A stretch of 64,000 bases of DNA from Chitinophagaceae bacterium. GTDB lineage: Bacteria > Bacteroidota > Bacteroidia > Chitinophagales > Chitinophagaceae. Both the position numbers and the translations under genes were made by a program. Positions 44,190 to 52,957 of this stretch are shown here, in pieces (position 1 is the first letter of the stretch; each line of letters begins with the position of its first letter). The DNA is taken from contig CANGEW010000001.1 of the NCBI GenBank assembly GCA_947452965.1, positions 248,001 through 312,000 of the forward strand. Reading direction: 5' to 3'. The notes under the pieces were generated by a model, which ran no database searches, was not told the DNA's origin, and saw only the letters and a program-made list of their open reading frames with translations.

Positions 44190-45355
44190 TATCCTATTGC
44201 CTGTTGTAAATCTTCTATCAAATCTTCCACATCTTCAATACCGATACTCAATCTAATTAATCCATCAGACAATCCGTTTTTAATACGTTCTTCTCTTGGA
44301 ATACTAGCGTGTGTCATACTTGCAGGGTGATTAATTAAAGACTCTACGCCTCCCAAACTTTCCGCTAACGAAAAGACTTTTGTGCTTGATAGCACTTTTG
44401 TTGCGGCTTCAATACTCGTGTCTTTCAAAGTAAAACTTAACATCCCGCCAAATCCTTTCATTTGATTTTTGGCAATCATGTGATTAGGATGGTCTTCAAA
44501 TCCACACCAATAAACCTTATCTACTTTAGGATGGCTTCTTAAAAAATGAGCGACAGCGATTCCGTTTTCACAGTGTGCTTTCATACGAACATGGAGGGTT
44601 TTGATTCCTCTAAGTACTAAAAAACAATCAAAGGGACCAGGAACAGCTCCACAACTTTTTTGAATAAAATATAACTGATCTTTTAATGAAACATCATTCA
44701 TAATCAAAGCTCCTTGAATAACATCGCTATGGCCTCCCAAATATTTAGTAGAGGAATGCATTACAATATCTGCTCCTAAATCTAAAGGGTTTTGTAAATA
44801 GGGAGAAGCAAAGGTATTGTCAACACATAAGATAGTGCCTGCTTTTTTTGAAATAGCTGCTACTGCTTTTATATCCGTGATATTCATCAACGGATTAGTG
44901 GGAGTTTCTATCCAAATTAGTTTTGACTTTTCGGTTAACGCTTTTGAAATATTTTCTGGATTTGTAGTGTCTACATATGTAAAAGTTATTCCAAATTTTT
45001 CAAAAACTTTTGTGAACAATCGATAGGTGCCGCCATACATGTCATTCGCTGCAATGACTTCATCACCAGGTGATAATAATTTTATAACCGCATCGGTTGC
45101 TGCAACGCCACTACTAAAGGCTAATGCATAATGTCCGTTTTCTATCATTGCCAAAGCTGTTTCTAAAGCAGCTCTCGTAGGATTTTGGGAACGCGCATAC
45201 TCATATCCTTTGTGTTGGCCTGGCGAAGACTGTACATATGTAGAAGTTTGAAAAATCGGTGTCATAATAGCGCCTGTAGAAGGATCAGGTTCCGCACCTG
45301 CATGTATAAATTTGGTTGCTGTTTTTTTGTTTTGGAAAAATTGATTATTGCTCAT
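44189..45355 (-). CDS. Cys/Met metabolism PLP-dependent enzyme (cystathionine gamma-synthase/lyase type)
   Basis: PLP enzyme of about 388 residues of the transsulfuration family. SSTKYLGGHSDVIQG contains the Schiff-base Lys. Cofactor contacts include YEYARSQNPTR, SSGVAATDA and ETPTNPLMNITD. It starts at the ATG at 45355 (MSNNQFFQNKK); a longer frame to 45427 would run into asnB. Choosing between synthase (metB) and lyase (metC/mccB) is not possible by eye. It is followed by the TIGR02757 gene in the same operon. Confidence 0.88.
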   Translation of the reverse strand: MSNNQFFQNKKTATKFIHAGAEPDPSTGAIMTPIFQTSTYVQSSPGQHKGYEYARSQNPTRAALETALAMIENGHYALAFSSGVAATDAVIKLLSPGDEVIAANDMYGGTYRLFTKVFEKFGITFTYVDTTNPENISKALTEKSKLIWIETPTNPLMNITDIKAVAAISKKAGTILCVDNTFASPYLQNPLDLGADIVMHSSTKYLGGHSDVIQGALIMNDVSLKDQLYFIQKSCGAVPGPFDCFLVLRGIKTLHVRMKAHCENGIAVAHFLRSHPKVDKVYWCGFEDHPNHMIAKNQMKGFGGMLSFTLKDTSIEAATKVLSSTKVFSLAESLGGVESLINHPASMTHASIPREERIKNGLSDGLIRLSIGIEDVEDLIEDLQQAIG

Positions 45356-45387
45356 AGTTTTTATTATTCTGTCGCTTAAAATATTTT

Positions 45388-47235
45388 TTATTTTATAAGC
45401 ATTTCTGCTGCACATAAATATCTCCAATCATAATTATGGGGGTCATGAGCATTTAAAGAAATACTTTTTTTATTCAAAGTGTTTGGTTTTAATATATCTA
45501 ACTGAACGAGTGTTTTTTTTGATTCATAAAGGTATTCATTCATAATGGGACTCATCATCCATTTTTTTTGTGGAGGCTCAAATCCAATTTTATCTTTTCT
45601 CCAAGTAATATCATCAGGGAGCCTTTGATTCATTAATTTTCGCAAGATTGACTTTGTATAGCCTCCCTGCATTTTAAAAGTAGCGGGTAACATAAAAGCA
45701 AATTCCACAAGCTCTTTGTTTAAAAAAGGAAGTCGAACCTCACAGCCATGTGCCATAGAATTTCTATCTGCAAAACGCAAAAGCTCCTCTAAACCATATT
45801 CCATTACATCAAAATGAAGACTATCATTAAGTTTTGTAACAATAGGTTTATGAATGCCCTCCCATTCTTTTCCTGACAGAATCGATAAAAAATCAGGGGT
45901 GATATCTGGGTGATTGATGATTCGTTTGTGTTCTCTTTTTTCAAGCTGAATTGCAGCATGTGCTGGAAGATAGGTAGCAGCAACATTTTTTAGACCAAAT
46001 GAAAAGTCTGCATGATTACTTTTAAATAGTTTTCGTTCTTTCAGTAAACGACCATATTGATGCTTATTAACACATTCTTGTAGAAACCAATGCAAATATT
46101 TATGGTAACCAGCAAAAATCTCATCTGCTCCCTGTCCGTCTAATAATACTGTAACATCATGTTCTTTAGCTAATTGATACACTCTGTACTGAGCATAAAT
46201 ACTTGAGGACCCGAATGGTTCTTCTTGATGGTATAATAATTTTTTAAAATTTTCTATTAATTCCCATTCATTAGGTGCAACAGTAAAATTTTCTATTCTA
46301 AAATCTGATACAACCTTCTTTACATATTGATATTCGTCTTTTTCAAATTCAGGAAAAACAGCTGTAAATGTTTTTATATAGGAGGTTGTATTTTGAAGAA
46401 TATAATGCAGCAAGCTAGTGCTATCAATTCCTCCACTCAAACTTGTTCCAATCTTTACATCACTTCTCATTCTTCTAGCAATGGAAACAGAAAGTAACTC
46501 GTCAAGTTTTTGAATGGCTTCTTCTTCTTTAATTGAAATGGTTTTTTGTTTTTCAAGATGCCAATAAGCTTCAATATTTAACTTGTTTTTATGAAGCGTT
46601 AGATAGTGTGCGGGGGGTAGAGAAAAAATCTCATTAAAAAAAGTTTGTGCTTTATTAGAAGGATTTTGCACCTGTCCTAAAGTAAGATAATTAAGGAGCA
46701 TTTTAGGATCAACTGACTTATTTACTCCAGTAGCCCAAATGGCTTTCATTTCACTGCCAAAAATAAAACGAGATCTGTCTTTAAAATAGTAAAAGGGTTT
46801 CTCTCCAAAACGATCTCTCGCAGCAAATAAAATCTGTTCAATTTCATCCCAAATCGCAAACGCAAACATTCCGTCAAAATAATTTACACAATCTTCTTTA
46901 TAAAAATCATAGGCGGCTAAAATGACTTCTGTGTCACTATCTGTTTTAAATTGGTAACCGGCTTTTTGTAACGTTTTTCTAACTTCTATATAATTATAAA
47001 TTTCACCATTATAAGTGATAGTATAGCGATCGTTCCATTGCATGGGTTGTGATGCCCTAAAACTTAGGTCAATAATCGCTAGTCTTCTATGAGCTAACCC
47101 TACAGATTTATTAAGGCTTATCCATACACCTTCTCCATCGGGACCTCTATGTGAAAGAACGTCTGACATTCTTTTAAGCATAGGGATATTAATATCCGAT
47201 TGAAAGGGGGAAACGATACCGGCAATTCCACACAT
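45388..47235 (-). CDS. asnB: Asparagine synthase (glutamine-hydrolysing)
   Basis: Two-domain amidotransferase of 615 residues. The N-terminal Ntn-hydrolase begins MCGIAGIVSP with Cys2 as glutaminase nucleophile; RGPDGEG and LAHRRLAIIDL follow. The synthetase domain has the ATP-pyrophosphatase loop SLSGGIDSTSL and LDGQGADEIFAGYHKY. AsnB-like proteins of this length also act in surface-glycan clusters, transferring amide groups to sugars. Here the neighbours are amino-acid genes, so ordinary asparagine synthesis is more likely. Confidence 0.9.
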   Translation of the reverse strand: MCGIAGIVSPFQSDINIPMLKRMSDVLSHRGPDGEGVWISLNKSVGLAHRRLAIIDLSFRASQPMQWNDRYTITYNGEIYNYIEVRKTLQKAGYQFKTDSDTEVILAAYDFYKEDCVNYFDGMFAFAIWDEIEQILFAARDRFGEKPFYYFKDRSRFIFGSEMKAIWATGVNKSVDPKMLLNYLTLGQVQNPSNKAQTFFNEIFSLPPAHYLTLHKNKLNIEAYWHLEKQKTISIKEEEAIQKLDELLSVSIARRMRSDVKIGTSLSGGIDSTSLLHYILQNTTSYIKTFTAVFPEFEKDEYQYVKKVVSDFRIENFTVAPNEWELIENFKKLLYHQEEPFGSSSIYAQYRVYQLAKEHDVTVLLDGQGADEIFAGYHKYLHWFLQECVNKHQYGRLLKERKLFKSNHADFSFGLKNVAATYLPAHAAIQLEKREHKRIINHPDITPDFLSILSGKEWEGIHKPIVTKLNDSLHFDVMEYGLEELLRFADRNSMAHGCEVRLPFLNKELVEFAFMLPATFKMQGGYTKSILRKLMNQRLPDDITWRKDKIGFEPPQKKWMMSPIMNEYLYESKKTLVQLDILKPNTLNKKSISLNAHDPHNYDWRYLCAAEMLIK

Positions 47236-47258
47236 ACGTTACTAAAATTGTAGTGAAG

Positions 47259-47834
47259 TTAGTTGGATTTATTTAAACTAATAGGAAGTGTAATTTTACT
47301 GTTTTCCCATAATATTTGTAATAAAATCAAACTATTTGATTTTTCAAAATAAATGGTGCATGCTTCTGTTGGGGTTGGCAAGTTTTGTAAGGGAACGTCA
47401 ATTCTACAGATATCTTTTTTAATATCATAACCAAATGAACCCCAAGTATCTGTTACTTTGTTTATAATGAGTGTCCATTTTTCTTCTGTAGGTATGGCAT
47501 ATAGCGTATATCTGCCTTTTTTAACCTTGATTTTGTTTATATAGACATCTTTAAAGAACTCGATTTCGGTTGCTTCATTAGCGCCTAGCCTCCAAACCTT
47601 ACCATATTCAACAAGGCCTCCAAAAATTTTCCGCCCATTCATGCTTGGTCTGCTATAAATGATTCTTGCCACTAAAGGCTCTGTAGCTGTTTCTTGCACT
47701 TTCCCCATTGGAAAATTAGCAGGATAATAACTCATATCCATTGGAGATTTATCCAATGCAGGGATGTTTTCTTGGGCATATAAAGAAAATTGACAAACAA
47801 ATAAAATGATACATATAATGCCTGCTTTTTTCAT
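47259..47834 (-). CDS. DUF2911 domain-containing exported protein
   Basis: A protein of 191 residues with a signal peptide (cut after SLYAQ). The DUF2911 core is visible as ARIIYSRPSMNGRKIFGGLVEYGKVWRLGANEATEI, here cited in parts: SRPSMNGRKIFG, YGKVWRLGANEAT, and KVKKGRYTLYAIP. This family is common in Bacteroidota; its function is unknown. It lies 23 bases upstream of asnB on the same strand. TATCTTTA before the start is a one-mismatch -7 element. Confidence 0.82.
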   Translation of the reverse strand: MKKAGIICIILFVCQFSLYAQENIPALDKSPMDMSYYPANFPMGKVQETATEPLVARIIYSRPSMNGRKIFGGLVEYGKVWRLGANEATEIEFFKDVYINKIKVKKGRYTLYAIPTEEKWTLIINKVTDTWGSFGYDIKKDICRIDVPLQNLPTPTEACTIYFEKSNSLILLQILWENSKITLPISLNKSN

Positions 47835-47915
47835 CTTTCTTTTTTTTCGTAAAGATAATTCAATCGGTAACGATTCAAGTTGTTTAATTTTAATTTCAGA
47901 TAAATTAAATGGAAT

Positions 47916-48728
47916 ATGAGTAGTTTACATTGTGCCATCATTCAAACTGATATTTTTTGGGAAAATAAAGCAAGGAATCTTGCCATGCTTGAAGAAAAAA
48001 TTTTGGCATTAGAAGAACCTGTCGAATTAGTTATACTTCCCGAAATGTTTTCTACAGGCTTTAGCATGAATACTAATTTATTAGCGGAAGAAATGGCAGG
48101 CGACACTGTAAAATGGATGAAAAGAGTAAGTCAAATAAAAAAAACTATTATTACCGGAAGTGTTATGATTAAGGAAAACGATAATTTTTTCAATAGGCTT
48201 ATTTGGATGCTTCCCAATGGACAGTTTGGTTATTATGATAAAAGACATTTGTTTGGATACGCTAATGAAGACCAATATTACTCTAAGGGCAATAAGAGAT
48301 TAATTACTTCCGTAAATGGTTGGAAAGTTAATTTGCAAATTTGCTATGATCTTAGATTTCCGGTTTGGAGCAGACAGCAATGTAGTGAAGAAAATAATGC
48401 TACTCATGAATTCGACTTGCTAATTTACGTGGCCAATTGGCCTTCTTCCAGAGCTAATGCATGGAAGACATTATTATGTGCAAGAGCCATCGAAAATCAA
48501 TGTTTTGTGGTAGGTGTCAATCGTATAGGCAAAGATGGTAATGACCATGCGTATGCAGGTGACAGTATGATTATTGACCCTTTAGGCACCATCTTGAATG
48601 CAGATGCTTTGGAGAACGATACAAATAAAGAAAAAATTTATGCAGTTACCCTTACAAAAGAAGGATTAACTGATACAAGAAACCGATTCCCTTTCTTGAA
48701 AGATGCTGACAAGTTTTACATTATGTAA
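47916..48728 (+). CDS. Carbon-nitrogen hydrolase (omega-amidase type)
   Basis: Nitrilase-superfamily enzyme of 270 residues with the full Glu-Lys-Cys triad: Glu in ILPEMFSTG, Lys in YYDKRHLF, Cys in QICYDLRFP. The overall length and the WSRQQ and NWPSSRANAW regions fit the omega-amidase/YafV group, which hydrolyses 2-oxoglutaramate or 2-oxosuccinamate to the oxo-acid and ammonia. That is often a clean-up step after glutamine transamination, compatible with the nearby amino-acid genes. It converges with the XRE regulator. Confidence 0.88.
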   Translation: MSSLHCAIIQTDIFWENKARNLAMLEEKILALEEPVELVILPEMFSTGFSMNTNLLAEEMAGDTVKWMKRVSQIKKTIITGSVMIKENDNFFNRLIWMLPNGQFGYYDKRHLFGYANEDQYYSKGNKRLITSVNGWKVNLQICYDLRFPVWSRQQCSEENNATHEFDLLIYVANWPSSRANAWKTLLCARAIENQCFVVGVNRIGKDGNDHAYAGDSMIIDPLGTILNADALENDTNKEKIYAVTLTKEGLTDTRNRFPFLKDADKFYIM

Positions 48729-48746
48729 ATACAATTAAAGTATTTT

Positions 48747-49172
48747 TCACTTTTCTTTAATTTGTTGCATTGAAATAGTTTTCATAGTCTGCACCATTAC
48801 ATCAACTGCCATTTTTAACTGTTCATCCTTTTGTTGCATTTTATGTAATAAGGTGTACATCATTTCTCTATCCATCACAGATTGATTGCTCGCTGGGTTT
48901 GATGAAATATCAGAATATAGTTTATCTGATAAGGTTTCCTGCGGGTCTATAAACAAATGTTCTAATGGTATGTCTAGCTTTATAGAAATATCTTCTAGCT
49001 GACTTAATGTTATATCAGTGATATCATTTTCCATATTGCTTATAGCCGCTTCTGATAGTTTCAGCGAAGCTGCTAAATCTTTTTGTTTAATGTCTTTGAT
49101 GTTACGCCATTTTCTAATGTTAGCGCCCACTTTAAGTCTTTCGTAACCACCTGTGTTTTTGTATGATTTCAT
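48747..49172 (-). CDS. XRE family transcriptional regulator
   Basis: A protein of about 141 residues. The N-terminal helix-turn-helix (about 17-72) is seen as IRKWRNIKDIKQKDLAASL, LSEAAISNMEN and LEDISIKLDIPLEHLF. The C-terminal half is helical and charged (MQQKDEQLKMAVDVMVQTM), probably for oligomerisation. The ATG at 49172 is chosen because a -7 element (TATTTTTG, reverse, 49192-49185) lies between it and the longer start at 49211. It faces three exported-protein genes across an AACTTTATT repeat region that is its likely operator. Confidence 0.85.
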   Translation of the reverse strand: MKSYKNTGGYERLKVGANIRKWRNIKDIKQKDLAASLKLSEAAISNMENDITDITLSQLEDISIKLDIPLEHLFIDPQETLSDKLYSDISSNPASNQSVMDREMMYTLLHKMQQKDEQLKMAVDVMVQTMKTISMQQIKEK

Positions 49173-49184
49173 ATCATTTTTTTT

Positions 49185-49192
49185 CAAAAATA
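49185..49192 (-). promoter_or_regulatory. -7 element of the XRE regulator gene
   Basis: TATTTTTG on the reverse strand matches TAnnTTTG and would give a leader of about eight bases. Confidence 0.5.
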
Positions 49193-49224
49193 AGAGCCTA
49201 GATATCCGCATACAGGTGTAAACA

Positions 49225-49318
49225 AACTTTATTTATTGAGAATTTTCTTTTAAATCAGGGAGAATTGTTGACAAGATGACAATGTTAATAAAGTTAAGTA
49301 TTAGGTAAACTTTATTAA
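49225..49318. promoter_or_regulatory. Candidate XRE operator: AACTTTATT sites and an 11-bp inverted repeat
   Basis: TTAATAAAGTT (49285-49295) and AACTTTATTAA (49308-49318) form a perfect 11-base inverted repeat with a 12-base spacer. A further AACTTTATT stands at 49225-49233, about 35-45 bases upstream of the regulator's -7 element. The sites occupy the divergent region between the regulator and the first exported-protein gene. Confidence 0.5.
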
Positions 49319-49429
49319 GTGATAATTATTGGTTGATTGTATAATGATTTCCAATTTTACAACATCAATGGCCATTGAGCGGAGATGCCGAAAACCGCTA
49401 ATAGAGTAGGTTTATCAAAAAAGATTTTT

Positions 49430-49885
49430 ATGAAAAAGATATTAATGATTGTTTTTGTTTCAATAGTATATTCTGCTTCAGCACAAACAGAGGTCGGTTG
49501 CCCTCCAGGCACTTCGCCAGCGATAAGTGTTAGTCTTGACTTATTTAACTTTCATAAACCTCGCACCTCATGCAGTAAAGGTTTTGGTTTATGTGTCAAA
49601 TTTAGTGTTAGGCTCATTTGTGAAAGTTTTTCAAAAAATGTTTATATCAAAGAAGGAAAGGTTTATACAAATGTGGCATTCGTAAATAATTTGGCTGTAT
49701 TACATATTCCGATTTCTATAAAAAATCAAACTGGTTTTGAAAAAACTGATATGTCGTTTTTTGAAGTAGAAGACAAAGCAATCACGCTGATGCTTCCAAA
49801 CAATGTCGAAAAGTGGGTGAAGGGAGGAACCTATCCGGTGAATATTGTTGGAGACGAACTGATTGTAAGTTTGCCACTTTTTTAA
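49430..49885 (+). CDS. Secreted hypothetical protein, 151 aa
   Basis: From the ATG at 49430 the protein begins MKKILMIVFVSIVYSASAQ, a clear signal peptide. The mature part has five Cys (VGCPPG, RTSCSKGFGLCVKF, LICESF) and ends with beta-rich sequence, VNIVGDELIVSLPLF. I recognise no family. Its divergent neighbour is the XRE regulator, and a strong terminator follows directly. The upstream in-frame start at 49385 would put 15 residues before the signal and is rejected. Confidence 0.65.
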   Translation: MKKILMIVFVSIVYSASAQTEVGCPPGTSPAISVSLDLFNFHKPRTSCSKGFGLCVKFSVRLICESFSKNVYIKEGKVYTNVAFVNNLAVLHIPISIKNQTGFEKTDMSFFEVEDKAITLMLPNNVEKWVKGGTYPVNIVGDELIVSLPLF

Positions 49886-49892
49886 ACTACAT

Positions 49893-49928
49893 CAGGCAAC
49901 GCTTCTATAGCGTTGCCTGCTTTTTATT
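49893..49928 (+). terminator. Rho-independent terminator
   Basis: CAGGCAACGC pairs perfectly with GCGTTGCCTG (loop of seven bases), followed by C and a T-rich tract. Confidence 0.88.
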
Positions 49929-49957
49929 TGAACATGCAATCATTATAAAACTTGAAA

Positions 49958-50551
49958 ATGAATTCTATAAAATATATAAGCGTTATAATTATAATGGCAT
50001 CTTGTAAAATGTATGTTACTAAAAAATTTGACTTACAAACGTATGCGAAACCAAAAACAAAGGAAGAATATAGAGTTCTTATAAATAAAAAAAAGGTATT
50101 TAAAAATTCCAATGTACTGTATATAGATTCTGTTTGTTATGCAAAATTTTTAAGAGAAAAATATTTTTCTACTCCTTCACCAATCTTGATAGGTTGCTTT
50201 GCAAACGATAGTCTTCTTTGTAAAAAAAGTAAAGACTTTTATTCTAATACATCTTGTGTAATGAAAATTGAAAAAGAAGTTGAAGCTTGTTTATTGAATG
50301 ATTCGACTAGTTTAACAACAGAGGTTGCCCTTCCAAAGCTTTCAACCTACTCTTTTAGATGGTTACAGAATGATTCTGCTTTCAAATTTGAAAATAAAAA
50401 TAATGGTGCTATTGTATTATTAGCGATCTCGTTCAAATTCGGTACATACTATGATGAATTATTTGAAAGAATCAAAATGCTATCGAATAAAATAAATGGA
50501 GGTGTAAGCATCTATTTCATCATAATTGACCCATTGTATAAACTAAAATAA
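49958..50551 (+). CDS. Predicted lipoprotein of unknown function
   Basis: From the ATG at 49958 (MNSIKYISVIIIMASC) the protein has a short hydrophobic signal with lipobox MASC, then about 180 mostly polar residues with further Cys (for example SVCYAKF, IGCFAND, TSCVMK). No motif is recognised. A TTG six bases upstream is an alternative start. It is followed after four bases by another exported protein, so the two form an operon. The strong terminator upstream separates it from the first exported gene unless read-through occurs. Confidence 0.6.
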   Translation: MNSIKYISVIIIMASCKMYVTKKFDLQTYAKPKTKEEYRVLINKKKVFKNSNVLYIDSVCYAKFLREKYFSTPSPILIGCFANDSLLCKKSKDFYSNTSCVMKIEKEVEACLLNDSTSLTTEVALPKLSTYSFRWLQNDSAFKFENKNNGAIVLLAISFKFGTYYDELFERIKMLSNKINGGVSIYFIIIDPLYKLK

Positions 50552-50555
50552 CAAA

Positions 50556-51014
50556 ATGCTAAAATTTATTTCTACTTCACTGTTACTGATTTTGATACTA
50601 TTGGGTGATTGGGGCTTAAAAGCTCAGGGTTTTTTAAAAGGGTTACCCATTAATATTCCTCCGGAGGTAATTATTATCGAAAATTACACAGCAGTTGGTT
50701 CGCATTCAAACAATACTCTATTCCCTACCAAAAAAGAGTTTGATTATCATAACAAAGAGACCTATCTTTTACCAGTTACAAAAGAGGCTTCTACAATATT
50801 TCATATTCTTTACCAGACAGATTTTTCAGGAAAAATTACTTTCATTGGACTTAGCAATAATTTATTGGAATGGTTTTTATGTGAAAAAAAGCCTATAATG
50901 TCATTTGACTTTTGTGTAAAAGCGATAGATGCTGATAGGTTCCCTAATCAATATATCAACGAGTTTATAGATTGTATTATGCAGAGAATACAAAATTGTA
51001 ATCCGAGTAGTTAA
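50556..51014 (+). CDS. Exported hypothetical protein, 152 aa
   Basis: The N-terminus MLKFISTSLLLILILLGDWGLKAQ is a signal peptide. The mature protein contains IIENYTAV, a beta-rich middle, FVGL-like strands around KITFIGLSNNLLEW and a Cys-containing helical C-terminus (EFIDCIMQRIQNC). I recognise no family. It forms a tight operon with the preceding lipoprotein and ends 15 bases before the convergent thiL. Confidence 0.6.
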   Translation: MLKFISTSLLLILILLGDWGLKAQGFLKGLPINIPPEVIIIENYTAVGSHSNNTLFPTKKEFDYHNKETYLLPVTKEASTIFHILYQTDFSGKITFIGLSNNLLEWFLCEKKPIMSFDFCVKAIDADRFPNQYINEFIDCIMQRIQNCNPSS

Positions 51015-51029
51015 TTATTGTATTGAAGA

Positions 51030-52058
51030 CTACTTGTTCATGTGATTCCAGCCTTGTGCAATCAGTTCATGTTTATTGCCTCCTCTTGTAATTAGGTGTT
51101 TTCCTTCTTCTGCAGGTGCTATATATCCAATAACTGAAATAGAGGGGTTAATCTTTATTTTCTCGTATGCTTCTTGAGAAATCGTAAATAATAATTCATA
51201 ATCTTCTCCACCACTCAAAGCACATGCTGTAGGATCTAATTGAAGTTTATAGGCAAACTCTTTGGCATCATCATTAAAAGGAAATTTATCCTCATATAAA
51301 ACACATCCAACATCGCTCTGTTTACAAATGTGTAAAATATCACTACTGAGTCCATCGCTAATATCTATCATGCTTGTGGGAAGAACTTCTGCTGCTGCAA
51401 AATATTCTATAATGTCTTTTCTAGCTTCTGGCTTTAATAATCTTCCTACAATATGTTTTTGATTTTCTAAATCTGGTTGAGCACCTGTTTCTTGAAATAT
51501 CTTTTTTTCTCTTTCTAAAAGAGTTAATCCTAAAAAAGCGCTGCCTAATTCTCCACTAACACAAATTAAATCATTTACTTTAGCACCACTTCTTTTTACA
51601 AATTGATCCGGCGCTACTTCTCCAATAGCTGTAATGCTAATTATAAATCCTTTTTGTGATGAACTGGTATCTCCGCCCACTAAATCCACTTGATATTCTT
51701 CACATGCCGCATGAACACCTGCATAAAATTCATCCAATGTTTCTACACTAAAGCGATTACTAAAACCAATGTTTACTAAAATTTGAGTAGGGGTTGCATT
51801 CATAGCATAAATATCGCTTAGGTTTACTACTACTGATTTGTAACCTAAGTGTTTTATTGGAGTGTACGACAAATCAAAATGAATGCCTTCAATAAGAATA
51901 TCTGAAGAAACGACTGTTTGTCTTCCAAAATGATCAATAATTGCCGCATCATCGCCTACCCCTAATATTGATGATGCGTTTTTGAATTCAATGTTTTGAG
52001 TAAGATGATCAATTAATCCAAATTCTCCTAATGATGCTATTTCTGTTCGTTGATTCAT
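51030..52058 (-). CDS. thiL: Thiamine-monophosphate kinase
   Basis: Phosphorylates thiamine monophosphate to the active diphosphate. The 342 residues show the ThiL/PurM fold. GEFGLIDHLT is at the N-terminus, then the metal/nucleotide-binding GVGDDAAIID, VVNLSDIYAMNATP, LVGGDTSSSQ, SMIDISDGLSSDI and SGGEDYELLF. It follows the suhB-like gene by 11 bases in the same operon. No thiamine riboswitch is seen. Confidence 0.94.
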   Translation of the reverse strand: MNQRTEIASLGEFGLIDHLTQNIEFKNASSILGVGDDAAIIDHFGRQTVVSSDILIEGIHFDLSYTPIKHLGYKSVVVNLSDIYAMNATPTQILVNIGFSNRFSVETLDEFYAGVHAACEEYQVDLVGGDTSSSQKGFIISITAIGEVAPDQFVKRSGAKVNDLICVSGELGSAFLGLTLLEREKKIFQETGAQPDLENQKHIVGRLLKPEARKDIIEYFAAAEVLPTSMIDISDGLSSDILHICKQSDVGCVLYEDKFPFNDDAKEFAYKLQLDPTACALSGGEDYELLFTISQEAYEKIKINPSISVIGYIAPAEEGKHLITRGGNKHELIAQGWNHMNK

Positions 52059-52069
52059 ATTGTGATATT

Positions 52070-52843
52070 TTATTTTTCTCCTCTTACATATGCCAACAGT
52101 TCATCATGTATTTTTCCGTTGGTGGCTAATATATGAGGCTGATAAGGTGAATAATAATTGTTTTCAAAATCAGTAATGGTTCCACCTGCTTCTTCTACCA
52201 TTAAAAATCCTGCAGCACTGTCCCAAGCTTGTAATTTGTGTTCGTAAAAGCCATCAAATCTGCCGGCAGCCACCCAGCACAAGTCAATCGCAGCGCTTCC
52301 GAGTCTTCTCACAGGAATCCCTTGTCTAATTAACTTCTCGAAAACTTGTAATGGTCCATTAGGTGTATCCAAATAAGTATATGGGAAACCTGTTACCAAA
52401 CAGCTTTTAATCACAGTATCTTTTTTGCTTACACTTATTTTTTTGTCGTTGAGGTAAGCCCCCATTCCTTTTTGAGCAAAAAATAATTCATTCATAAATG
52501 GGTTATATACAGCCCCTAAAATCATTTGTCCTTCTTTTTCTAAACCAATGCTAACACAACATAAAGGAATGCCATTGGCAAAATTGACAGTGCCATCTAT
52601 TGGGTCAATGATCCATTTGTATTCGCTATTGGAAGCAATTTCTCCCGTTTCTTCACTTAAAATAAAATGTTCTGGATGGGCTTGTTGAATTACTTCGATA
52701 ATTGCTTTTTCTGATGCATGATCCGCCTCTGTCACTAAATTGTTTATTCCCTCTTTATTAGAAACTTTAAAATTACCATTGAAATAATGTTGTAATTGAA
52801 CGGCACCGGCTTGAACAGCGTTTAATAGAGTGGTTTTATGCAT
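52070..52843 (-). CDS. suhB: Inositol monophosphatase family protein
   Basis: Mg-dependent sugar phosphatase of 257 residues of the IMPase/SuhB family. Metal-binding motifs are complete: SEETGE, WIIDPIDGTVNFANG, and the C-terminal WDSAAGFLMVEEAGG. In bacteria SuhB may also act in rRNA transcription complexes; inositol-phosphate hydrolysis cannot be told apart by eye. It is first in an operon with thiL. A TATCTTTG -7 element lies four bases before the start codon. Confidence 0.88.
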   Translation of the reverse strand: MHKTTLLNAVQAGAVQLQHYFNGNFKVSNKEGINNLVTEADHASEKAIIEVIQQAHPEHFILSEETGEIASNSEYKWIIDPIDGTVNFANGIPLCCVSIGLEKEGQMILGAVYNPFMNELFFAQKGMGAYLNDKKISVSKKDTVIKSCLVTGFPYTYLDTPNGPLQVFEKLIRQGIPVRRLGSAAIDLCWVAAGRFDGFYEHKLQAWDSAAGFLMVEEAGGTITDFENNYYSPYQPHILATNGKIHDELLAYVRGEK

Positions 52844-52847
52844 GCAA

Positions 52848-52855
52848 CAAAGATA
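52848..52855 (-). promoter_or_regulatory. -7 element abutting suhB
   Basis: The reverse strand reads TATCTTTG, an exact TAnnTTTG, four bases before the suhB ATG. A leaderless mRNA is predicted. Confidence 0.5.
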
Positions 52856-52957
52856 GTAAATGCTTTGTAGCGTTTTGACTATTTATAAAGAAGAGTGGAA
52901 TATTAATTTCGAATCTCTACTTTTACAATTCAAAATTTTTATTATTATACTTTTAGC

